From positions 12,527,376 to 12,591,375 of the forward strand of contig OZ038320.1 in NCBI GenBank assembly GCA_964035795.1: a stretch of 64,000 nt of DNA. The letters run 5' to 3'. The notes beneath the pieces were generated by a model. The model was not told the origin of the DNA, did no database searches, and saw only the letters and a list, made by a program, of their open reading frames with translations. Shown piece by piece: positions 54,740 to 64,000 of this stretch. The first letter of the stretch is position 1. Each line of letters starts with the position of its first letter. The position numbers and the translations under genes are program-made. The DNA is from Pterobdella sp. o SKG-2022. Lineage: Eukaryota > Annelida > Clitellata > Hirudinida > Piscicolidae.

Positions 54740-56930
54740 AACCAACTGCTACTTTGTCGTGGTCGAAAAGCTTGCGTATTTTAGTAACTCTGAAAGTCAT
54801 TTCAGCGAGAACATAAACTTTTGACGGGCTATCCAAGTCAAACAGGTCAAGGGGTAGAGGTCCGACTAAGTGCAGTATACCGGGCCTTTAGGTTAAAAGT
54901 TTGAACTAGGCTAACAACACGGCTCTTTTAAAAAAGTTTTGTTACAGAAACTGCAATAACAAACTCTGAAGACTGTTTGGTCCTAACAGAGCCTATTACG
55001 CGAGCTGGTGAAAGCCCTTAAAAAGCCAGTGCACCGGCAACTCTTTTGACGACCAAGACCAAAAACAGCATAAGGAGCTGGAAAATCAAAACATTACAGG
55101 AAACAGGCAAAAGAGCTCAAGTCTGTTGAGAAACGCAAAAATAAAATTTGAAGATTTTTGGCCTAATTGAAACAAAATGGACAGAACACAACTATTGAGC
55201 AGAGGCACCATTATCCACTCTTAACAGGATGAAAACTAACCTTCACACCCACGGAGTAGCATTACTGATGACACCCGAAGCAACACGAGCACTGCTGTTC
55301 TGGTAGCCTATGTCACCAAGGATCCTCACAGCATGCTTCAATTCAAAAGGCAGAGAAGTCACCATCATCCAGTGCTACACCCCTACCAATGTGGCAGCCA
55401 TTGAAAAAAAAATAAAAGTTTTGCAAAAAAATCCTAGCAGCCATAAACAAGATATTTGAAAAAGAAACGAAAATCCTCATAGTACACATGAATGCCAAGG
55501 TAGGTGCCGATGACACAAACAGCGAACACATTATGGACAGACACGGCATACAGCGCAGAATGAGAATGGTGAACTTTTCTTAGAATTCTGCACTTTTAAT
55601 GACCTGGTCATTTGAAACATCTTGTTTTTTCGTTATAAAATCCATAGAACTACGTGAATTTCCTTTGACGGCAAGACTGAGAACCAGATTGACCACATCA
55701 TCACCAGTCACAAGTGAAGAATGATTTCAGAATAATGTGTGGCGCAGACGTAGCATCAGATCACATCCTGGTTGTGGCAGTACTAAAAACCAAGTTGAAA
55801 ACCTACAAAGACCAGGCTGCAAAACCATTGCACAAGTACAACGTACACAACTTGAAAGTGAAATGCAAAGCAGAAAAGTTTAAGATTGAATTGAAAAACA
55901 GGTTCAGTGTGCTTTCTCAACTCTCAGATAATTCAGTAGAAGAATATTGGCACAGTCTTCGAAAGCCCTGGACAACAAGTTGCAAAAAGGTTTTGACCAA
56001 GAAAACTAGGAAGCACAAAGAATGGCTTTCAACAGACACTTGAACACTCATCACTGATAGGAAACACCTGAAAGACCAGATCATCAGCATACAAGACCAA
56101 GCTGAGAAACACAAACTACAAGCACAGTACTTGAAAACAAACCGACAGGTAAAACGAAGCGTGAAGCAAGATAAAAGAACTTACATCAAGGAAATGACTG
56201 CAGAGCTGAGAGTGCTGCAGGCCAGTAAAACATGAAGTGCCTGTATAAGATCCCCAGAACACTTTCAGGCAAAAACAGCAGTTCAAGTCGGCTTGTAAAG
56301 AACACGGACGAAAACATCATTTTTGGCGAAGAACAGCAGAGAGCACGATGGGTGGAACATTCTGAAGAAACGCTTAACTGGCCTGCACCAAGTGTCACAC
56401 TTCTCATTCTGGCACCTAACAAGCTTCTTTGCATCAACACCAATCTTTCTAGCAAGACTGAGATTGTCAAAGCCATCAAGTTTCTCAAATCAAAAAAGAT
56501 ACCTGGTTCAGCTAAAATTCCACTTGAAGCTCTGGAGGCTGCCATTCACACCTCAACTGAAATGCTGCACCCTCTCCTATGCAAGATTTGGGAGCAGAAA
56601 CGAGTGCCAAATGACTGGAAAAAAAACATCTTGTGAAGCTGCCAAAGAAAGGATACTTTCTATCTTGTAACATTTAGTGAGAAATCATGCTGTTGTCTAT
56701 TCTTTCTCAGTGCGGTAAATGAAGAGGACTTCCACTGCTGTCTAGCTCGAGCGAAGTCTTGACAAAAATCATCTTGGAGTGAATTAAAGATGCCATCGAC
56801 AATGTGCTGAAAGATGAACAAGCTGGCTTCAGAAAGGAGCGTTCTTGTGCCGACCAAACTGTGACTCTCAGAATCATCGTGGAACAATCCATCGAGTGGC
56901 AATCACCCCTTTACCCTCGAATGAAGCAGT
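54740..56930 (+). mobile_element. RTE-like LINE copy: leader, endonuclease, first part of RT
   Basis: The leader (54740-54960) matches the copy at 37232. Broken endonuclease segments follow: GREVTIIQCYTPTN, ILIVHMNAKVGADDTN, ENQIDHI and CGADVASDHILVV. Then comes the linker before the reverse transcriptase and the first RT motifs (HTSTEMLHPLLCKIW, DEQAGFRKERSCADQ, VEQSIEWQS). The copy stops there, before the catalytic FADD. It is 5'-complete and 3'-truncated, the opposite of the usual target-primed truncation, with many stops. Confidence 0.85.
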
Positions 56931-57344
56931 CTCTACCATTGCTTTATGTTAGCTGAGTTGCGGACTTTTACCGTTGGTATTAGACCTGTTTGTTTAGGAA
57001 GGTCTTACCAGAAACATGTTTTCGATGGCAAAGCTCTGACACTAACCTGAAGAGGTCAGGTCTGGTCTTTGACTAAATTATCAGTAAAAGTTTGCATAAA
57101 AACCAGACAATTCTTTTTGAAAAATCTGTAGAAAAAAAATTCTTAACATTTTATTGATTATCAATTTAAGCTTAAAATAATCAAAATATATTGTTTTCAG
57201 TGTTTATAGAATCCTTTAATGGTGATAATTATTTTCAATGTGATTTTTTCAAACTCTTTCGTCTTATCTAACTGAATTCATAATGTAACCAAAACGCCAT
57301 TTTCATTGTTACATTTGGAAAAAATATCAAGTTGAATGCTTGAA
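56931..57344. other. Spacer between the RTE-like copy and the lectin gene end
   Basis: 56935-57080 is GC-richer but not recognised; it follows directly on the broken end of the LINE. The remainder is the AT-rich 3' flank of the minus-strand lectin gene. Confidence 0.4.
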
Positions 57345-60300
57345 TTATTCCCAGTAGCTAGCATCTGGTTCGCTAATGGCTGGCAAAGTTGAGTAGAGTT
57401 CACTGCCTCTTAATTCACAAGTGCATCTACCTTCCTGCTTTGAAAAGTCAAAAACAATTCTATAAAAATGAATGAAGAATAAAATTTTAGTTTAATTGAT
57501 TTTCACTAATTAACAAATAAATTAGTAAATTATATACAAATCGAGACATTTTCAAATAATGTGTAAAAACTTAGCAACAAAATTATTCAGCTTTTATTAT
57601 AATTTAAGTGGGTCATTGAAAAATTGATTGAAATTATTTGGCAGTTGAAACATATTTTTGGGTTTTGAATTCATTTTTGCACATTTTTATTTTAAAACAC
57701 AAAATTAAAACAAAAAACTCAAAAATAGTTTGAAATAGTTGTCACCAAAACAAACTCACTTTTCGAAAGTTGAACCCATGGCATAATGGGATTCGGAGGC
57801 AGACTATGGAGCAAAAACTTACGGAACAAAACTTGTTGGAAACAATTTCAAGAAATAAACTTCTTACATATTTTTCGTCTAAGCTTTTGGTGAGTTTTAT
57901 TGAGGTTCGTACTGCAAACAAACAAAAAACTTGTTAAGTAAAAAGTATTATAAAATATATTCAGTGTTTCATAATGAAAAAATGAAATTTAATTTCATAT
58001 CTAATAAAGCATTAGGGTTTTATACCTCAAATGGGAAATTTTTCTTCAAGAAAAAAAACTATAATGCTCGATAAGTGAAACCTTACCATAAAACATTAGC
58101 ATCGTACTAGCATTTTCTTTTCTCATAACCTTCTTTACAGGCTTTTCAGAGAAAAATTAAAGTTTTTAATTTTTTTGATTCCTTTGATTATGTCTCTTCA
58201 AAAAATGTTTACGAAAATATTCTTTTCAATATAGATAACGCAGATAAATTGAAAAATTTACCACAAAACTCGCATTCATCAGAGGTCGAAGACGATCTCA
58301 GAACTTGTTTAAGATGTGGGTTAAACAAAAAAGAATCAAAGAAACGTTTGTGGATTTAAGGTGACCAATGTATGGGATGGTATCATTCTACTTGTGTTGA
58401 GCTTACAAAAAACCGGTTTAAATCATTGAGTGTTTGGTTGGGTCCATGTTGCACGCCCAAAATAATAAATGATACATAACATTCTAACCTTTCTTTTTTA
58501 TTTTTGCGTGTTGGTACTGTTTTGAAACGAGTGCCAAAAGCTTCACGAATTCGGCAGATAACCTCCTCACCAGTATCTTGAACAAAATTGTTGCGGAAAA
58601 TAGTCTAACAGCTTGGAAGCACCTTTTTAGTTATTCTAGAAAATGCTTTTTCGACCCAAATAGAAGCGGCAAAAAGTCAAAATCATTAGCAACAATCATT
58701 AACAGACAGATAAGTGACTTTTCAGAAAATCCATTCCCTCAACCCGTTAAAACAACCATCAAAAGGTGAAGAAGAGAAGGCTGGCCAAGCAAGAGATGAA
58801 CCAGGCAAAGACTCGCCAACAGAAATAGCAAGCATCTGACAGACATTGCGCTCTCAAAAGAAGTCAAAAAAGAGCTACGAGAAGACAAACGAATGTACTT
58901 CAAGACTTTCGCTGATGAAGCAGAGGAGGCGGCTAGCAAGGGCGACCACAAAACTTTGTATGCCACTACCAGAATCCTCAGTGTACGACACTGTAATCCA
59001 AACAGGCCTGTGAGAAACAAAGAAGGGAGCCTGCTTACAATTGTGAAAAACCAACTAGCAAGGTGGAAAGAACATTTTCAAGAAGTTCTAAATCAACCTG
59101 CATCAGAGCAAAGACTTCAACTGAATCCGTGCGATCCACTCGACATCAACATTGGAGAAATCACCAAAGAAATTCACAAAGCCTTCAGTAGTTTGAAAAA
59201 CGGAAAAGCCGCTGGCACAGACAACATCCCAGCGGAGGCGTTGAAAAAAGGAGGAACGGGCATCATTAACCACCGGCATCAATTGCTCAATCTGATATGG
59301 GCAACAGAGTGGAGCAAAGAACTATTAGTGAAACTTCCCAAACACAGTGATCTTTCCCACTGCGGCAAATGGCGAGAAATTACACTGCTGTCTATCCCCA
59401 GCAAAGTCTTATCAAAAATCATCTTGGAGCGAATGAAAGATGCTATTGACAATGTGCTGAGAGATGAGCAAGCTGGCTTCGAAAAAGAACGTTCTTGTGC
59501 CGACCAGATTTGCGACCCTCAGAATCATAGTGGAACAATCCATCGAATGGCAGTCATCCCTCTACACGTGCTTCATTGATTTTGGGAAGGCGTTTGATAG
59601 TGTTGACAGAGAATCAATCTGGAACATACTTTTCCATTATGGTGTCCCAATAAAGTTTGTCGACATCATCAAAGCATTTTATGAAGGGTTCTCATGCCAA
59701 GTCATCCATGCCGGAAAACTGTCTGAAAGCTTTGAGATTTCTTCCGGAGTTTGACAGAGCTGCTTACTGTCTCTATATTTGTTTCTTGTCGTGCTAGACT
59801 GGGTGACAAAGAAGGCTCACGGAAGTTCTGGAAAAGGCATCCAGTGGACTCTCACGTCGAAGCTAGAAGACCTTGCGTTCGCTGACGACTTGGCTCTATT
59901 GTCGCACCGTCTGCAAGAGATGCAAGAGAAAGTGAGAAATCTTGAAACTACAGCATAAAAAGTTGGTCTCAAAATTAGCCATGAAAAGACCAAGTTACTA
60001 CGCATTAATAACCAACAGGAGGGCCCAGTTACCGTTTCCGGGAAAGCAGTAATAGACGTCGATGACTTCGTGTATCTAGATAGCAAGATCAGCCAAACGG
60101 GAGGTACATACGAAAACATCAAGGCTAGGTCGAAGAAAGCTCGACAAGCATTTGCCATGCTGACCCGTATAGAGAGCGAACAGCATCTCCACCAAAACTA
60201 AACTCAGAATCTTCAACTCCAACGTGAAGTCTGTGCTTCTTTATGGGTCAGAAACTTGGAGAGCAATCAACACCAACATGACAAAGATGCAAACCTTGGT

Positions 60301-63300
60301 CAATGGCAGCCTTCGACAGATCCTCCGTTTGAGATGGTTCGACAAAGTGCCGAATGCCGAGCTATGGACATCCACAAATCGACAACCAATGAATGTCCAA
60401 GTCAAACGGTGAAAATGGCGATGGATCGGTCACACCCTACGAAAAGAGTCTGGAAATTTTACCAGACAGGCTCTTGAATGGAACCCGCAAGAGAAGAGAA
60501 GGAAAGGACGTCCAAAGCAGACCTGGAGGAGAAGTCTAAACTGTGAGCTGCGGAACGCTGGCTTAACATGGGAAGAGGCCAAATCCAGCGCCAGAGACAG
60601 AGGGAGATGGAAGAAAGTTGTTGAGACCCTATGCTCCCTTAGGAGTCTAAAGGAATAATAAAATTAAAAAAAAATTTGTCACTTCAATGAACCTTTTTTC
60701 TTATCAACCTTCTTTCATTAATTTTTTTTGTTATCTAAGCTTTCTTTTTACCTTTTTTTTAAAGCTTATTATCCAAAGCATTAAAAAATTTTTTTAAGCA
60801 CTTTTCATTTTTTGTATAAATATATAGTTCAAGTTTTTGAGCCACCACACAAACCTCTGTTACCAAAAAACTTGAATTGCAACTTTTTTTTGCTTAAACT
60901 ATTTCTTTGCACAACTTCTCCAAATTTAAAAAACTGTGATGAAGAATTATGTTTTACTTTAAAGTCACAAATTAAAATTGGAGAAACAGGATTAAAAAAT
61001 TTCTTTTTCTTAACTTACTCAACTTTCATACTTATAGTTTTGAGTCACATTGATTATAGAAACATTGTGCTAATGGGATTACCTAAGTTACAAACCAAGA
61101 TAAACCAGTCCATAATTAACACGATAGCCAGATCAATATAAGAAACTGAAAAGTTTGATCACATAATTTCTATCTCAACAAATATACACTGGCCAAAAAT
61201 TGAAAAAAAAAATTAATACAAGATATAAGAGCATAAAAGTTCAAAAATGAAGTCCTTTTTATCTTTCATCGAAAATATCAACTGTGTCTTCATTGTCTGA
61301 AAGAAAAAGATTCAGATCATCAAACACTATAGACATATCAAGAGTGAGGTCAAATACCATTTTTGGGACCAAGATTTGAAGTTGCTGCACCATTTTCTCG
61401 GAACAATCTAGCAAACCATTTCAAATTCATAACCTCTACAACAACTTTTTCCATGTGCCTAAAACCAACCTCATGATTAACTCTTACAATCTTGAATATA
61501 ATTTCAGAACACAGGTTAGGTTATTAAGATACGAAGCTTTTCGTATCTTAATAATTTCCCTTTGCATATCTTCATATGTGATATGCAAAGGGGAATGCAG
61601 TTGGGGTGAAACGTACGTGGGAAAAATGAAAGAAACGTGGAAGTGAGGTGGGCAGAACATGAAGCGGTGAAAGGGACTTCTGAACCAGCAAAACACATAT
61701 CGAAGTACCCTACACATAAATTTTCGTGAAGAACCTTGATGCGAGCCTCGGAAGATTGGAGGAAAAGAAGGATAATGGAAACATTCTTAATTAAAATACA
61801 AAACCCTACTTTAAATGACCATAAAGACATAAGGAATTTATTGCTATTTAGAAATGGAGTTACATAATATGCATTGTTATTATCGTTGCTTACATATCCA
61901 CTTTTATTTTCTCGGATTTACATGATAGCTCACTTTAATTTTTATTGATATTTAGAAATGGTGTTACATAATAGGTCTTATTTAATTATCGTTGCCTCTA
62001 ATTTATATGATAGTTCATCTCATTCTATAGCTTTTATAATATTTCTTTGCGGCATTCATGACTTCCAAGATTAACTTTGTTTCCAATTACAGTATAAATA
62101 AGCAATGTCTCTTTATAATCTTTTCAAGGTTTTTCAATTATTCTATAATGATAGTTATAACATCTTAGCTTCTCGTGATGGTTTGTATCACTTCCTTTGC
62201 ATGCAATCAATAATATTTTAGAGCTTGCTTTTCAAGTTACTTTTTCATTTTAAATCGTATATTTTTACTGTGTAGTTATTTTTTAAAAATCTTTATCAGT
62301 TCTGTTTATACCAACAGATATTGATTTTTCATATTCCCCATATTAAACGTATAATGCTAATTTTCATTTCCAACTTCCGACCAATATATGTATATTGTCC
62401 TTCAAACTTAGTTCACATAATTAAGTGTTTTTTTTTTAATTTTTATTTTTCAGAAACTATAGTTTTTTCTGAAGATGAATGTATTTCAAAATTTTCTCAT
62501 TTGACGTACAAAACCAATAGGTCTTGAACAAAAAATACATACAATATTTTGGAAATATCATATCTAATAAAAACTTTTCAATATTCAATTTTATGTTGAC
62601 TATAATATTTTTGAAAAAAAATTTATTTAAGATTACCTTTAGTTGTTTTTGGCAATTTACAAACAAAAGGAATTCTTTTATTGCAACTTGTATCAGCCCA
62701 CCAATTTCCATTTATTACTCGTATACAACAAGTAGAAGCATCTGGGTTTATCGTATTCCAAAATGGATGACTAAGAGGAAGCTCGTCCAAGAAATAAGGT
62801 TTTTCCAGTGGGATGTACTTGTTTTTATAAGCTCCAATCCAAAATGATAATTGATAATAGCCTATCAAACTGACGTATAATAAAAATTCAATGACTCAAT
62901 ATTCTAAAACTTTTGAGTTTTTTTTGTTGACTATTACAATAACAAAAAGTGGTTTTCGATTAATGAACTGCCAAAACTTTTCATATATCTCAGTTCCAGA
63001 AAATTCGAATAAATCATTGTTCTTCTATGTTTTGCAAAAAAAAAATTTAAATTCAATTCAGTTTTTTTTTTATTTGCAAATCATTCGAAAGTTTTCATAT
63101 TTTACACAACTTTTGTGAGATATTTTGAAAACTTACATGAAGCACAACCTGTTTAAATGGCAACTAAGAAGTTTTTATAATTTGTATTGGTTTTAACATA
63201 TATACGCTCAAAAGTTGGTAATTTCAAGTATCATGAAATTTAATCTTCGATTGATTACAGGTTCATATTTTCTATGATTGACAAAAAGCTTTTCAATCTT

Positions 63301-63952
63301 GTCAGATTTCTTTTTGTGCTCGATGAATTTCTAAACTTTTTTTATATGGATATAATAAATAATAGTTAAACGAGTTTTCGAATGCAAAATCTAACAATTT
63401 TTTAATATTTTGGTTTGAAAAAGATGCGAAAACCTAAGAAAAACTTGGATGTGTTGGCTCAAGACCGTAAGACCTAAAAAACTGTTGTTGTTGGTTCATG
63501 TCTTTCACAAAATAACAAGGCTAAGTAGTGAAGATAACTATTTCAAAAATCTCAATTAAAAACCCAGTGTTGGAGAAGTAAAAAAAAAATAATCTTTATT
63601 TGTTTCCATTTGACAGTTTGCCGAAAGCTTGAAAACTATTACGTGAAGACGTTTTAACTTTTGTTTAAAATTTTTGGCCAGCTTCGTTACGACGGGAATA
63701 ATTTCGGAAAATTTTTGTCACAGTAAAATATTTTAAAACATTTTATATAATTACACTTAGCTTTTTATAATTTTTGTGTTTATCATTAATTAAATGAAAC
63801 ACTCACTTAGCTTTTTGAGACAAAAACTTTCTTTCGTCTATAGAAATAACAGAAGTCAGTTGAGAGCCCATACTTCTACAAATTTGCGATGCTTCAAAAT
63901 AACCTGGCTCTGTGTAGCTGAAAAAGAAATAAAAGCTTTCTCTCCATTCCAC
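57345..63952 (-). CDS. C-type lectin-domain protein, 5' end outside the window
   Basis: Exons on the minus strand: 63952-63807, 62869-62637, 57911-57868, 57803-57760, 57459-57345. All phases join, and the last exon ends in TAA, giving 193 codons of an open 5' end. The first two exons form a C-type lectin domain: ESFYFFFSYTEPGYFEAS, CRSMGSQLTSV, FWIGAYK (the WIG strand), then CCIRVINGNWWADTSC and FVCK. An NPD triplet (WNTINPD) stands where EPN or QPD sits in sugar-binding lectins, so calcium/sugar binding is possible but not assured. Three small exons add a tail of about 70 residues with no clear domain (EGRCTCELRGS). The 4.7-kb intron between 62636 and 57912 is packed with retrotransposon fragments. 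The product is probably secreted or surface-bound, but the signal peptide is not visible here. Confidence 0.85.
58059..58100. repeat. 42-bp dispersed repeat, copy C
   Basis: Shares both ends with copies A and B (CTATAAT start, CATAAAACATTAGC end) but differs at several internal positions. It lies in the lectin-gene intron, just before the LINE pile. Confidence 0.5.
58200..58769 (+). mobile_element. LINE remnant with a broken PHD finger
   Basis: 58250-58460 reads CLRCGLNKKESKKRLWI, stop, GDQCMGWYHSTCVEL and SVWLGPCC. This is a PHD zinc-finger layout with an in-frame TAA and one zinc-binding position changed to Gly. After a gap, 58590-58768 reads SLTAWKHLFSYSRKCFF, the pre-RT segment found after PHD fingers in some non-LTR elements. 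It is interrupted by the RTE-like copy that follows. Confidence 0.6.
58770..60668 (+). mobile_element. RTE-like LINE copy: reverse transcriptase and C-terminus
   Basis: A 5'-truncated copy of the family at 54740. Its main ORF (58893-59579) contains LKNGKAAGTDNIPAEALKKG and DEQAGFEKERSCADQ. A frameshift near 59510 leads to FIDFGKAFDSVDRESIW. The catalytic FADD is at 59878-59889. Then come YLDSKISQTGGTY, SVLLYGSETW and the C-terminal WRWIGHTLRKES, KGRPKQTWRRSL and RGRWKKVVETLCSL. At least two in-frame stops break it. It ends in an A-rich tail (60655-60676). Confidence 0.88.
60812..61515 (+). mobile_element. L2/CR1-like LINE 3' fragment
   Basis: Encodes LSHIDYRNIVLMGLPK, the L2/CR1 thumb motif, then NNLANHFK. 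It ends in PKTNLMINSYNLEYNFR, which corresponds in both protein and DNA to the end of the copy at 48300-48350. Frames are broken. It abuts the hairpins and Penelope-like fragment that follow. Confidence 0.75.
61521..61592. repeat. Two adjacent perfect hairpins
   Basis: Hairpin 1 has 15-bp arms at 61521-61535 and 61540-61554 with a 4-base loop. Hairpin 2 has 13-bp arms at 61558-61570 and 61580-61592 with a 9-base loop. Both are exact. They lie at the junction of the L2-like end and the Penelope-like coding remnant, and the second runs into the latter. Confidence 0.85.
61578..61866 (+). mobile_element. Penelope-like element, GIY-YIG endonuclease remnant
   Basis: 61578-61640 reads VICKGECSWGETYVGK, the C-x-x-G..YVG core of Penelope-type GIY-YIG endonucleases. 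After a frameshift near 61635 the sequence continues EVRWAEHEAVKGTSEPAKH, then WRKRRIMETFLI, NPTLND and LLLFRNGVT, in the order of the domain's C-terminal half. One in-frame stop (near 61728) and the frameshift make it inactive. No reverse transcriptase is present. Confidence 0.75.
61837..62020. repeat. Tandem duplication of the Penelope-like 3' end
   Basis: The segment from 61837 (TTTATTGCTATTTAGAAATG) recurs from 61941 (TTTATTGATATTTAGAAATG), followed in both by GTTACATAATA, ATTATCGTTGC and ATGATAG(C/T)TCA, with small indels. The period is about 104 bp. The duplicated unit includes the last codons of the endonuclease remnant. Confidence 0.7.
62031..62636. other. Rest of the lectin intron next to the second lectin exon
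   Basis: AT-rich, no coding signal and no recognised element. The donor GTAATC of the exon ending at 62637 is at 62636-62631. Confidence 0.5.
62870..63806 (-). other. Intron between the two lectin-domain exons
   Basis: A 0.94-kb phase-2 intron (donor GTGAGT, acceptor TACGTCAG) splits the C-type lectin domain upstream of the WIG strand. No element or ORF of note is seen. Confidence 0.6.
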
Positions 63953-64000
63953 CTATAAAGAGTTTGGTAAAACATCTTAATATAAATTTTTCATTAGTTT

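Overview
The window is nuclear DNA from an AT-rich animal; GC is roughly a quarter, judged by eye. The evidence is spliced genes with GT..AG introns in matching phase, a COE/EBF transcription factor, a C3/alpha-2-macroglobulin-family protein, extracellular LDLa, vWD, EGF and C-type lectin modules, and several retrotransposon families. The phylum is not resolved. There are no prokaryotic features, tRNA genes or CRISPR arrays. All exon models were built by hand from splice signals, reading phase and family resemblance, with no transcript support.

Layout. 1-5197 is gene-free flank with a perfect hairpin and a short direct repeat. 5198-23522 (+) is a complete 12-exon COE/EBF gene encoding about 484 residues. 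It has long introns holding GC-richer islands, including an EBF-type palindrome, an RFX X-box and a CRE/E-box cluster. 23523-27980 is intergenic. 27981-36390 (+) is a complete 36-exon secreted protein of about 1777 residues of the C3/alpha-2-macroglobulin family, with a degenerate thioester site and an inserted Ser/Thr-rich repeat tract. 36391-40244 is mostly retrotransposon debris. 40245-53784 (-) is a 25-exon gene joining a signal peptide and five LDLa repeats to a body like the von Willebrand factor D and EGF domain (VWDE) family. 57345-63952 (-) is the 3' part of a C-type lectin-domain gene that runs off the right edge.

Mobile DNA is concentrated at 37.2-40.2 kb, 46.5-48.4 kb, 54.7-56.9 kb and 58.2-62.0 kb. 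It includes an RTE-like LINE family (four copies or fragments), L2/CR1-like LINE fragments, a PHD-finger LINE remnant and a Penelope-like GIY-YIG fragment. All are broken.

The three secreted-protein genes lie next to one another: C3-like protein, LDLa-VWDE protein and C-type lectin. Similar module types act together in recognition and opsonisation elsewhere in animals, so a co-operating extracellular recognition cluster is possible. That is inference from adjacency only. The COE gene is a developmental neuronal/mesodermal regulator in other animals and has no evident link to them.
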